DNA of 22,493 nt, from the NCBI GenBank assembly GCA_028565635.1, contig JAOXYB010029844.1:8445-30937 (forward strand). Direction: 5' to 3'. Made by a program: the position numbers and the translations under genes. The notes below the pieces were generated by a model. It was not told where the DNA came from, made no database searches, and saw only the letters and a program-made list of their open reading frames with translations. This document shows, piece after piece, positions 1 through 10,726 of the stretch. Position 1 is the first letter of the stretch. Each line of letters begins with the position of its first letter. This DNA comes from Phoronis ovalis. Lineage: Eukaryota > Phoronida > Phoronidae.

Positions 1-554
1 TCTATACAAACTCTTTGTAGCATTTTTTTCTTGACTATTCTTTTGACTGCTGGATTCTTGTGGTTACTGCACGATTGCAGCTCATAGACCAATATTAATT
101 TTTTGACCAGAAAGATCAGTAAGGGGACCTTTCCTGCATAAAGATATTTTATAATGCCGTGCTATCTGTATAAATATTAATTACATATAGCAGGCTAATG
201 TATTAAATTATTAAATTTTGAACAGATGTATGATGTTACAATACTGATATGTGAACACATTTCGTTGTCTTTCGGTATTTTGTGTGGTTTATGCCACATC
301 CCTGTCTCGATAAGTAATCTGTGATTAGATAATCTGAATCTGCTGAGGCAATCCTATGACTAGGTTTCTTAACAATATCCAAGTATTTACATCATGACAG
401 GTATTACTTGACTTTGTCGGATTTTGGTGCAAGACCTCTAGTCCGATTATGGGTACAAAACACTTTAGAAGAGAACTCACCGATCAGTATTATTAAGTGG
501 CAAGATCTAAACGAGAAATATGCTCTTGTTTTATTGACCTTCATGCGATACTAT

Positions 555-862
555 ATAACAAACGAAACGGCCTACATATGTTTGGACCACTATCCGTTAT
601 GCAAAGATAAGATGATAATTCTCTCGACACTCGTGACGTTACCCTGACCATACAGTGACCTCCGGAGGGCCATTCAAGTATAATGTGGTACTCATGCTCG
701 TTACCAGAATTGAGTGAAAAGGCTGTCATGACAAGTTTTATTTAACAACATCAGAAGACATTGTAAACAGAATAAATGCTGTTGTGTGTCGTGAGAATTA
801 TCATCTCATCTTTGCATAACGGATAGTGGTCCAAACATATGTAGGCCATATTTCGTTTGTTA
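555..862. repeat. Foldback element with arms of about 77 bases
   Basis: The arm at about 555-632 is matched in reverse complement by about 786-862 with few mismatches. The central stretch (CCTACATATGTTTGGACCAC and onward) is perfect. The loop is about 155 bases and holds one copy of a dispersed repeat core. This looks like a non-autonomous DNA element or a nested inverted duplication. I found no clear target-site duplication. Confidence 0.7.
661..705 (+). repeat. Dispersed repeat core, copy 1
   Basis: The segment with GGGCCATTCAAGTATAATG then GGTACTCATGCTCG is shared, diverged, with 985-1041 (opposite strand) and with 22348-22400 (same strand). Three related copies in 22 kb indicate an abundant interspersed repeat. 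Its family is not recognised. Confidence 0.5.
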
Positions 863-984
863 TTGAGGAAAAACCACATTACGCGTTTAGGCGCAAAAGC
901 GGTTAGACTAGTTTCTGGCCCTAGTCTTCCAGGGTTTTAATGGTGGTCTTGTCATTTTTTGTGACCCTGGACCATCTTTTTTTC

Positions 985-1041
985 ACACCCTTTACGAGCA
1001 TGGGTACTATCCTCGTTGTCCACGTTATACCTGAATGGCCG
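985..1041 (-). repeat. Dispersed repeat core, copy 2 (inverted)
   Basis: Read on the minus strand it gives GGCCATTCAGGTATAACGTG and then a CCCATGCTCG match to copy 1. Further on it has a GGTCCAGGGTC stretch resembling the GGACCCTAAG of the copy at the window end. The similarity therefore extends beyond the core. Confidence 0.5.
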
Positions 1042-1418
1042 CTATATTTAGAAGTGCATGCCCTTGCTGTATCCTAACTGAGGACCATGCTGTAAATAAG
1101 CCGTTGGCTTTGCATGTACTATCCTCAATAAATAAAGTCTAATAATAATAATAATAACTGAAGCTCGCGAAAAAATGTTAAAACAACGGCAGTTTCCCAG
1201 AAAGTGTAAAACAATGCAATGCGTGAGCACGTTCCTCGTAAGGGAAAAGGCGCCAAGTAAATTTATAAGAAACGCGCACGAGTATATCAAAAGCATGTCT
1301 AGAACCTTTATGACTCACAAAGGATTGCTATAAATCATATAATTTTGTAACTTGTGAAATCGTTTTTGGTTTACTTAAAATGACAGGTGGTTGCTGCGAG
1401 TTTTGAGACATTGTGAAC

Positions 1419-4400
1419 ATGGCAGGTCTAATGAAGCCAGATAAAGCTACTTCAAAAGCTACTTCTGTAATGTCAAAATTGATACCAAGCTTTGCTGGTA
1501 AAGTCGGTGCTAAAAATCAAAGCATTATTACAACTTCAAGCAAAAGTGAAAAAGGTGAAAAGAGTAAAGGTATAAGACAAGGGTCACCATCGATAAGATC
1601 TGACAGCGCGGAGCCAAACGAAATTAATAAAAGAGCGGCGACGCATAAAGTTTTAACAGTCAATCAAAAGCTAATAGGTCGCCCGGTAAGTAAACCCGGG
1701 TAAGTAAATTCACCCGTTTGCTAAAAGCAGAAAACTAACACGCATTGACGCATGGTTTTTTATATTATCAATTTGGAGATGTGTACTTTTAGTGAAAGAA
1801 TATCACCTATTTTAAAATGATTTAACACAATAGAAGCAGTCAAATATTATTCATTTGCAGCTTTTACTTGAATAAGAGATATTTCTCCTTCGTGATAATC
1901 GAGTGTACCAAACGGAGTTTCCAGTTTTCTTTACGTTCAGGCTCAATAAGGGCAGTACTTGTTTTTAAAGACATCAGTCGTTATCGCCTTGGAGTATCTG
2001 TTGAAGTAAAAATTTCCGAAAGTCCGTGCGTATATTACATTTATTGTCTGACTGATTACAACAATTCCTTCAAACGAGAAAATTAGCTGTTCAGCAAATC
2101 AAGTCGGCACCAACAAAAGTTGGTATGCAAGCTCAACAGACAGTTGCCTGTTTTTTAAAACTCAAAAGCAATCAAGTTAGTGCCACATCTGTGTGTTGTA
2201 CTCATGCAGGTCATAAGCTTATTTTTTGTACAACGATGCTTTAACACAGGTACGATCATCTAGCACGTAGAGAAATACATATTTTTGGCATTTGAAGACA
2301 TGTAAGAGATAGTTCGAGTAACAAGATAAGTTATTTCAAAGAAAATATGTGCTCATAATTTTTTTGTTGAATACTATTTTAAAATGTCTATTTAACACCG
2401 TTAAATAGGTAGGTGTCAGTAATATAATCGACATTTCTTATTCAGTCTGGACTCCTTGCTGTTCACATTAAACAGGTACGTCAGGCTAGGCTTGATGTTG
2501 AGAACCGTATCCTTTTTTGAACACCTGACCGTATTAAATGCTATTATATATAGTTATCAAGATTTTTGACGTGACTGTCTGTAGTTGCAAAAACTCCAAT
2601 TTCAGACATGTACTATAAACTGTTTTCAATTAAAAAAAACATGATAGCTGTTAAGCACTTCCAACACTCAGATTTCCAAGATACATAGTTGCAATTGTCG
2701 ACCTTAACTCAGATTACTAGAGTTTTGGGGAGTGTCAGAATTAGGTGTGTATATAAGAATATGTATTGGATCGCACACTGTCTCCAAGTCTTCAACAGCC
2801 AAAGTAAAATTTCGTGAAGAACAAACAATTGTTTTTGACACCGTCAAACATATATCGTTACACGATGTTAGTTGCATTATTATTTACATAATTCAAATAA
2901 ACTTATACGCTTTATTTCTACTTGTCAAGCTTCTTCGTCAGTTCTTTCTCTTGTAATAACGTCTGAAGCGTCTGGGATTACAGCGAACATTATAAATATA
3001 AATGTTAAATTTCGTTATGCTGCACTGCTGTTTAAAGTAATACAAGACAATTTGCTTCTTTTTGTATTTCATTGTTATCTCAAAAGCAGACAGCGACGAT
3101 TTCTCAGAAAAGGCATGGTCATCAAATTCAAAAAAGCAAAAGATAGTAAAAGTAGTTATAGTACAGTCCACGTTATCACTTTGTTTTTAGATAATCAGAA
3201 CCATTATGCAGTCTTTGTAATTGCCTTTTGATATACATGTAAACCTGGTGAATTTTTCCACCAGAAATGTAAAAGATGCTACTTTGCAGTGCACTACAGA
3301 TAGAATATAATATATTTTTACTTTCATGTTGCCATATCTTTTTATAAAAATCTGCATTATTTTAATGTTATTTCAGATAAGCAACAAGAGGAATTCACAT
3401 ACCAACAATGTACATATTGATATGATAGCCTTCGCGGTTAAGGACACTCAGCGCCTAGTTGGTTCTAGAACTCTTCATTTGTATGAAATAATTAAGGTAA
3501 CAACGTCAAACTAATAGTTTATATATGGCAGATTCTGGTATCTAGCAGAAGTTCCGTTGAAATTCTTGTCGAGAACCCACAAAAATTATAGACAGAAATT
3601 ATGACATTTTTTTTTCACCTTTGCAAGGTTTCTAAGCTAAGTAATATAAGTGTAAAATACCTATACAAAAAATCAGACAAGGGGATCACACAAGTGGTTC
3701 GTTAACTTATGCATGCACAGCAGAAGAAGCAGTGTGAAAGTTGGAAGACATCTGAGGTAACTGTGATGTTTGTTGTTATAGTTGTAGTAGCATCCTACTG
3801 TAATTCAACGTATGTATGTTTGTAGAATACATGCCTATCCCATACTTATATACTGAAAAACAGAGAAGTGGTAAGTTTTCATCTATATTATTTAGCAATT
3901 GTTGCATTTTATTTGTATAATGTAAGATACTTTTTCATAAACAATTACGATAAAAAAAATAAAATAACCTCTTTTTACATAATATGTCATACTGACACAT
4001 GCATTATAGAGTAAAGCATCTTACGTGTCCTTACATTGCAATATTTCTGCTGTTCAACTCAAGTCACGTGATTCACTTGACACAATACGTATTTTGCAAA
4101 TATAAGGTGTATATTTTAACTAGCTTCTTCAAAGATTATCTTGCAAATAATTATTGCAAATATTATTGTTGATTATTCCTTATATGTGGGTTTCAGTTTC
4201 TAGAAAAATTCACTTCCTTTTTTCGCTAGTAATGTATTACTACTTCATGGTATTTCTGGGTGTTTCCATATCATATTAACTTATACATGACATAAGTAAA
4301 AATAAAATCATTCTTTTTTGGATGGTAATGCTTCAGCGTTAATTTTTCAGACATCTTCGTGGCGATTGTGGACGAGAGTTCAAAATGTATAACATTTGAA

Positions 4401-7400
4401 GAGAAAAAGATATATTTTTGTCTATATAAATATATATTAAGAAGGATATCTTTTTTTTCAGCCTGCTGGGCTTATAGAACTTGAATTTTGTTTTACGTAT
4501 GGAAGATTTGGATATGGTTACTCTAGTCAGGTCTGAACCTTTAGTTCTATGAATCAAAACGTGGGCATTTTGAGGCTACCATGGCACTTAAAAAAAACAG
4601 AACGGGAAATGTTTCTACACCACTTGATGAAGAACATATTTGCAAACCGTTCAAAAAAGATAAACCAATCGGATTCAATTTCTAGAAGTGTTTTCTATTG
4701 CAAACTTAGTAGTTTCTAATATTTTTAAAGATATTACATAAAAATATCAATTGTGATCCTTTCATTTATGTTTTAGTTAGAACATAAAGAGAATCCTCAT
4801 ACTCGTCTTGGTCAATCCATTTTTCTACGAGTTCCACCACCTGAGGATAGAGCAGCTACTAACCGGTATGTATCAATTTAGTACTCAGATGATAAAAAAA
4901 TAAATTCAGACTGAATCTGGATGCCTAACAAATTTGGAAATGCAATTATGAATTAAGCTACTCAACCTTAATTTACTTTTAGTCAAGAAACTTATTGGCT
5001 TCAAATCAGCAGTATATCATGGCAATCACCGGCAAACGTCCGAGCATTATGGTAGAGGACTTTTGACTACTAACTATAGTACATGTAGTTCATTGATTGC
5101 ATGCTAATAAACTTTAATTCTGGTTTAACTCTACTCGTAATGCAGTAACATTCATTGGTACTTCTATTTTAGTTATACTATGGTAACCGTTCCTGTACTC
5201 CATCCACAATATATGAAATTTACAACATTTTCCGATATTGGAAACATGGGAAAGGAAACAGGTATACGTACCCGCGTGTTTCCGTTATTGATATTCGCAT
5301 TTTTACCATCACAATTGCTTGATAGGTGTAAAGTACTTTGATATCATTACGTTCTGGTTCCCACTGCTTATACTTCACGATCGAATAATACGGTTTTAAA
5401 AAGGCAAGGCTTTATCAAATGTAGAGTTGGCTAGTCAGGGTTATAAGGACATTTTAAAGAAGTATTTATTCCATATGTTTGTAGATAACATCATCACATT
5501 TATGGGCCGTGACATTTGTTCAAATCATGCCCCCTTTGTACAATATTCAGTACCGAAGTTGCTTACTGCGACACACCTATTTTTATTATTTTGTTTCAGT
5601 ATAGTTTAGCCAGAATTAATTTCTGTCCTCTTTCAGCGCATGATGAAGAACTTTACAGCCTTGCTCCTCGTTTTAAAGAGCCAACTTTGTTGATGCTAAA
5701 AATGAAGAAAAGGTAAGCAATCAGAAATCTTTTTAGATTAGTTATATTATGTGTTATATAATTATGTGTTAATGAACATTGTTATTTCGTACGTACATCA
5801 CGCTCACTTGCCCTTTTCTCAACGGGCTTTGACCGACCGAGAGGCGGGCCGAGAGGGAACTCCTGTCAGGAACGCAAATGATCGAGTCGCTGATTTGTAG
5901 TGTATATCGATTCCTGCTTAAAATGAACAACATTAAGTGGAACAGAATATGCCTTAAACAATGCATCAAACATTATAACTTATATATCCTATATTTTAAA
6001 TCTTTTCAGGTTAAACAGACTCCAAACCGATTATTCACAATTACAAACACGAATTGAAAGAATGAAGTATCTGCAAACCTTAATTCTTGATTCTCAAGAA
6101 GACAATGACGACGGAAAAGAAAAAAGAGTACGTGATTTTTCCAGACAGTTAAAAGGTTTTGCTTTGACATTGTATCATGTTGGAGTTTATGCTTTGCAAA
6201 TTCCTAATAAATACCTGAAAGGATAAGTTCACAGGTGATCATAATTATCACTATTTTATTCAATGATAAAAGAGGTCACATTCAAATGAGCAGTGTGATA
6301 CGAAATTGTACGTGTCCCTATGGCACTAGAAAGCCAATTGCAGCCATGGTTACAACTGCATGTAGGCCGCATATAGATCTGGCGAGTGTATTAATTAGCT
6401 TTTTTCTCTTTCCCTTTTCTTTTGCTCTCTAGGCAGCCATGGGGACATCTCTATTTGGCAGTGGATATAATTTCGTACAAAGTGGGGGAAATCACAATTT
6501 GAAAATGTCATTTTTTATCAATTTTGATGGGATTCAAGCTTAGAAGGTCATCTTGTTTTCTGTGTATTTCTCACTTATTCCACCAGGTGGTCTAATCTTA
6601 GAGTTCCTTCAAAAGTTAATTGGTCAAGACTGCACGAAAATTCGAGAGTACTCAGGAGGCATCACTACAGACATGATCGATTATCTTTATTTGTGACTGA
6701 ACATAATTTTCCGCGAAGAGTTAGTCTATGTACTAGAAGACAATACGTTACTATTGAGGTGGATGGGAAAATCAATTGTATCGTTATAGCAACTTTGACC
6801 AATTTCGAATGCTTATCGTTGGCAATGGGAAATTACAACTGTGATTTGCGAAGCAATAAGTTTTCTAAAAAACGGTACATTTGAAAATGTTGAATCCTGT
6901 TAGGTAGTATATCACGCTGATATAAAATATTTCAACCTCTTTCCACTATAAACGTTAAAATAACACCATTCGAATTTCGATGTGACACGGAGAGTGGAAT
7001 GTATTATAGTAGTGTCTTGAATGTCGTTTACCACTCCTCTCAGCTACCAAGCATGCTGATTGTGGCCAGAATGGTATAAGAATATAATTAATATGCTCTT
7101 CCATTCTAACAGTAACAAATCTTTTTACATATGAATATCTTGCCTGGCTTCAAAAGAAAATTTTTGTCCTGTCACAAATTAGGATAAATATGTCTACTCG
7201 TTATTTTTCATGCTGGCACGTCCAATAAACTTTTTACTACAGTTGACTGTAAGCCACCTGGTGAAAATTGTGGGAACTGGATACAGGAAATTGAAAACTT
7301 CCCTACAAACGATCCCATCATATTTTGGTTAAAAAGTTCTTTTTAAGATTTGGTTGTCAATTTTGAGAGAAAATACATCCACTTTCAAATAAAAGTGATC

Positions 7401-9067
7401 CTTACTGCCAACGCCAAAAAAAAAACAGGAAGGAAAACTTAAAATGAATTAAACTGATTTTGGTTGTTGTAGATAAGATGAGACAGCGAAAAGTCTGAAA
7501 ACATCAGCTGTTAAACTAACTAAACGAAGTCGATAACTCATTAACAGTTCAACTGTAGTTCGTTTAAAATGTCTACAGTGGTTATTCTTGACTTTGCTAA
7601 ATTCAGTTCATAATAGTCTTAATGAAAAAATGACATGGAAGCGTAATAAATATAATGAAAGCGGAATAATCGCCTCTTATGGGCCATGGTAATAATGTAC
7701 CTATATGATATATACATGTACCAAACGTGTATGGTATAATTTTGTCCCCCAAATACTAGACCCTATGAACAACAGTGATTCTTACAATGGTTTGTTTTGA
7801 GATTAAAATATAATTTAACATTTCTAGATTTCTATCTCACCACTGAGGCAAGAAAGCAGTTTTGACTCTTTGGCTCCAAAATCACAAATTGCACACATAA
7901 TCGAAGGTAAGTAATGAATTATTACAGTACATAGAGTGATCAATGGAACACGTTTTTACTATGCAGGATATGCGACAGTCTGAATAAATCCATCCGTTAG
8001 TGTTCCGTACCTTCAGTTACGTGACTTATATGTAGTTGCATGAATTAGTAGAGAACGTGCAAAAAGTGGTCACGTTTGTTCACAGGACCGGTTAAAATTA
8101 AGAGAAATATACAACGCAGAGATTTTTAAAACTATTCGGTGACACACGTGCGGTTGCCGATACTTATTTTATAAATTTAGTAGAAATTTGGCAAGTGCGC
8201 ATTTATGATACGAGCTTATTCGATACGTAATAAAGTGGAAAATGTAAAAATTATACATTTTTAAAAAATATGATGTTCAAAAAGTGATAGTTTTTGTGTT
8301 CTTTGTATTTACATATGATTTTATTTTCATGTTACAGAAGACCACGAAAGAGCCGGAACTATGAAACCGGTGAGCACCATTTCCCTTTATATCGAGAAAC
8401 TAAAATATGTTCTTACTAAGCCAAATTTTGTGGTGCATATGCGATCAAAGGAATATAAAATAAATAACAACATAAAACAGCGTCTATAGCTATAGATAAG
8501 CGTGGTTAATATTACAAGAATATGGCAATGTCAGCTCACAGCTGCGAGTACAGAATTGTTCGAGCTTTGCGAAAAAACAGGTTCGCAACATGGAAGCTGT
8601 AGTTTTTTACTGCAAGATTGATTTTCGCGCTAGAGAATTACTATGATATATAGGCATGGGTTATGTTACTCTTTAATACACGAAATGCAAGAAATAGTTT
8701 ATTTTCCTAAAAGTAAGTTTACTGAGACAATTAATTTATCCACTTTTTTTTGTCTTTTCAGTCTCAACTGCTTGATAGCTTAGATTCAGATGCCATCGCT
8801 GCTCATGATGAACAGACAGCATATCGCATCAAAAGTATTCCGAAACCAAATCTGTGTCAAAGAATGGGCAAATGGATCCGACGGAACATATTTCCAAAAA
8901 AAAAACCAAGCCTTATTATTCCAGATATTTTTATACACCCTGCTAGCCCAAGTACATCGTCAGGTTCGGATTTAGCAGATCTAAGCGCCGGGGATTCTGA
9001 TTTTAGCTTAGAAGAAGAAACCTATAGCCGTGAAAACATTACTAAGATCCATGATAAGCTAGATTAA
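1419..9067 (+). CDS. C2-domain protein, C2CD6/ALS2CR11 (CatSper-tau)-like, multi-exon
   Basis: Exons that I can join in phase: 1419-1685, 3377-3496, 4351-4386, 4462-4530, 4777-4865, 5173-5261, 5637-5712, 6010-6127, 7828-7906, 8338-8369 and 8762-9067 (stop). Probable extra exons are 2446-2475 (SGLLAVHIKQ, a C2 first strand) and one ending at 2866 (VYIRICIGSH...). Possible ones are 3721-3756 and 6433-6474. The start ATG at 1419 follows an in-frame GTG and opens a Ser/Lys-rich N-terminus. The C2 core is spread over exons 2446-4530: YIRICIGSH, then IDMIAFAVKDTQRLVGS, then LIELEFCFTYGRFGYGYSSQ. This is followed by LGQSIFLRVPPPED. The FGYGYS plus FLRVPPPE pattern is why I compare it with C2CD6, from memory and without a search. 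C2CD6 is known as a sperm-flagellum C2 protein that helps traffic CatSper channels. The tail is basic (WIRRNIFPKKKP) and then Ser/Asp-rich. The link from 2475 to the exon ending at 2866 is unresolved because no donor/acceptor pair clearly fits. Confidence 0.72.
1682..1706 (+). promoter_or_regulatory. Tandem duplicated 5' splice site at end of C2CD6-like exon 1
   Basis: Two GTAAGT donors lie 14 bases apart (GT at 1686 and at 1700), each preceded by CCCG or CCCGG and followed by AAA. The first leaves phase 0 and fits the C2 exons. The second leaves phase 2 and fits a good acceptor (TTTGCAG, ending at 1860) that opens a frame running to a stop at 2084-2086. The two donors therefore give different reading frames. 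Confidence 0.6.
1861..2086 (+). other. Possible alternative terminal exon of the C2CD6-like gene
   Basis: A pyrimidine-rich acceptor ends at 1860. In the frame supplied by the second exon 1 donor (phase 2), the sequence is open for about 74 codons, starting F-Y-L-N-K-R, and then meets TAG. Joined to exon 1 it would encode about 168 residues without a C2 domain. I recognise no domain in it. It could also be chance open intron sequence, since an open stretch this long is not rare in a window of this size. Confidence 0.25.
6128..7827 (+). other. Long intron region of the C2CD6-like gene
   Basis: Between two secure exons. It holds a very strong acceptor (long CT tract, AG at 6431-6432) followed by a possible 14-codon exon at 6433-6474 (AAMGTSLFGSGYNF, phase 0 to 0, weak donor GTACAA). 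It also contains the open frame described at 6588-6884. The rest is AT-rich sequence in which I see no gene or recognised repeat. Confidence 0.5.
6588..6884 (+). other. Unassigned 98-codon open frame after an acceptor, in a C2CD6-like intron
   Basis: A pyrimidine-rich acceptor (TTCCACCAG, ending at 6586) is followed by one base and then 98 sense codons up to a TGA at 6882-6884. It starts WSNLRVPSKVNW and contains YVTIEVDGKINCIVIATL. It lies in the 1.7 kb interval between exons 6010-6127 and 7828-7906. Those two exons already join in phase 0, so using it needs an extra exon pair or gives a truncated form. I recognise no family. A couple of open runs this long are expected by chance in a window of this size and composition. 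Confidence 0.2.
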
Positions 9068-9252
9068 AACAACATTGAGCCCGTTTCAGAGAGTAACACT
9101 CTTAGCAGGCGTGTTTTCAATTTACCCCAAATACGCATCGTTTCCAAGCGTTTATAACTATTAAAAAGGTGTTTGCAATACTATAACTATAGGTATTGAA
9201 AAGATTATATGTTTGATGATATATTCCTGAATATTGAATTACAGATTCACTG

Positions 9253-9258
9253 AATAAA
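9253..9258 (+). terminator. Polyadenylation signal AATAAA for the C2CD6-like gene
   Basis: A perfect AATAAA lies about 186 bases after the stop codon at 9065-9067, on the coding strand, before any other feature. It is a reasonable 3' end for the plus-strand gene. Confidence 0.5.
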
Positions 9259-9798
9259 AGTCCCAGTCTTCTTTCCGTAGCAAGCATATAGTTTCTATTT
9301 AAAGAATAATTCAATATGAAGATAAGTTCTCCAAAAAAGACTAAAAAAGTATATCCTATACTCTCATGTCACCTTGAAAATCGTATACTATTTTCAACGC
9401 GCTTGTGGCAAATGTCTGAAATATTTCTTGTCACTATCAGCATTAGTGATATAATATCTAACTTTATTTCAAATTTCAGAATTTGTAAATGTGCCATCTC
9501 ATTCAGACTAACTATTTATCGTACTCCATGATGCGGGTAATGATTGGGTGCAAAATTACGCAAAATTGCCGTACACCCACTATTATTAATATAAAATATT
9601 CATTCTTGATAGATTCTTGATAGTACCAGAAAAAATATGTTGAATGACAATGGATTCTAGCTAGAAAGTAACTTTGAAGTTATGTCGTTAACCGTTTTTT
9701 TAACGGTACTAATATTATTGTAAAGTGAGTACTAAGATTTTGTATTTTATTAAAATTTTAGGTCCTGTGACGATTTTCTTCTGGAGCAGCCTTAAAAA

Positions 9799-10078
9799 TA
9801 GACTTGCTCAAGTCCCTATGAACTTAAAAAAAAAAATTTTTAAAATTAAAAAAAATAATGTTTATTTCTCTTTTTTCTGTGTACATCAGTGTTATTTTTT
9901 TTACTATCATATATATGTTGAGTGTTAGCCGTCCATAGGACGGCAAACAGCCAACATCTATATGATAGTAAAAAAAATTTTTCGAGATAATTAAAAACAC
10001 TGATGTAAAAGACATAAAAAAGAGAATTAAACATAACTTTTTTTTTTTTTTATGTTCACAAGGACTTGAGCAAGTCTA
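9799..10078. mobile_element. MITE-like full-length palindrome, 280 bases
   Basis: The termini are inverted repeats (TAGACTTGCTCAAGTCC at 9799-9815, its reverse complement at 10062-10078). The palindrome extends inward through most of the element to a perfect central hairpin, GCCGTCC-ATA-GGACGGC at 9928-9944. The flanks share CCTTAAAAA (9790-9798 and 10079-10087), a likely 9-base target-site duplication. The direct match extends to 13 bases if the adjoining TAGA, which is also the terminal repeat start, is counted. No coding capacity. It resembles a non-autonomous DNA transposon of unknown superfamily. Confidence 0.75.
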
Positions 10079-10726
10079 CCTTAAAAATAGAGGCTATACA
10101 TGTATGATGTATCTATATTTTAAACAGAACATGTAATTTAATGAATTTGTTTATATTGTATATAAATAAACTATTAATACCACTTAGAAATGTAATAATC
10201 TCATTATATGGCAAGATATTTAAAATAACACAATCTTTTGATCTGAAAATTCTTTTCAATGCAAGACATTATGCTTGAGTATTTCATAACAAGAGGTTTA
10301 CAGCAAGCAACACACTTTTTGATTTAGTATATACCATATCTATACATGCAAGATTCATATGGGGTCACAGTGTAATGTTTTTGGCATAATAGTGTATGGG
10401 GACTATAATGGTCTGAATTGAGGTTTTTCCTTTCTGAAAAACTTTTTCTAAAAGTTTACCAAGAAATAGAAGTTTTATAGAAAATGCTGATGTCAATATT
10501 TTGATTACCACAGTATTGTAAAAACACTGGTGTCAAAGGGTGTATCATTAGCACCTGATGTTATTCAAAATTTTATGATTAGGATTGAGAACATTTTCTA
10601 AAACAAAACAAATGCATGCTCAAAAATGACTACTGGTTACCTACAGAACATGGTGAATGTCCATATACATCAGTGCTACATTCTAAATGTAATTTAAAAA
10701 GTTGATACAAATAATCAATAATTTTA

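Larger units (their letters stand above)
1..1418. other. Upstream region of the C2CD6-like gene, repeat-bearing
   Basis: No convincing gene. It contains the foldback repeat at 555-862, two opposed copies of a dispersed repeat core (661-705 and 985-1041), and a short AAT microsatellite (1141-1157). The short open frames here lie across the inverted repeat and look accidental. No clear promoter motif was seen before the start codon at 1419. Confidence 0.5.
9068..10726. other. Intergenic region between the two convergent genes
   Basis: About 1.66 kb between the two stop codons. It carries the 3' UTR and AATAAA of the plus-strand gene, the MITE-like palindrome at 9799-10078, and AT-rich sequence. 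No clear AATAAA for ODAD4 is seen on the minus strand. The nearest variant is ATTAAA at 10142-10137, which is weak. Confidence 0.5.

Noticed and set aside
408-647. 79-codon plus-strand frame, and a minus-strand frame at 541-729.
   Set aside because: They lie across a foldback repeat arm and loop, show no family likeness and have no splice or start context.
1141-1157. AAT microsatellite.
   Set aside because: Short and ordinary for AT-rich intergenic DNA; not worth a finding.
1386-1400. Possible X-box half site (GGTTGCTGCGAG) before the C2CD6-like start.
   Set aside because: Only one half resembles RGYAAC and there is no partner half at allowed spacing.
2872-3231. 119-codon plus-strand frame and a minus-strand frame opposite it.
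   Set aside because: Exons ending at 2866 and starting at 3377 already join in phase within the C2 fold, and no donor/acceptor pair in this frame fits. Left as intron.
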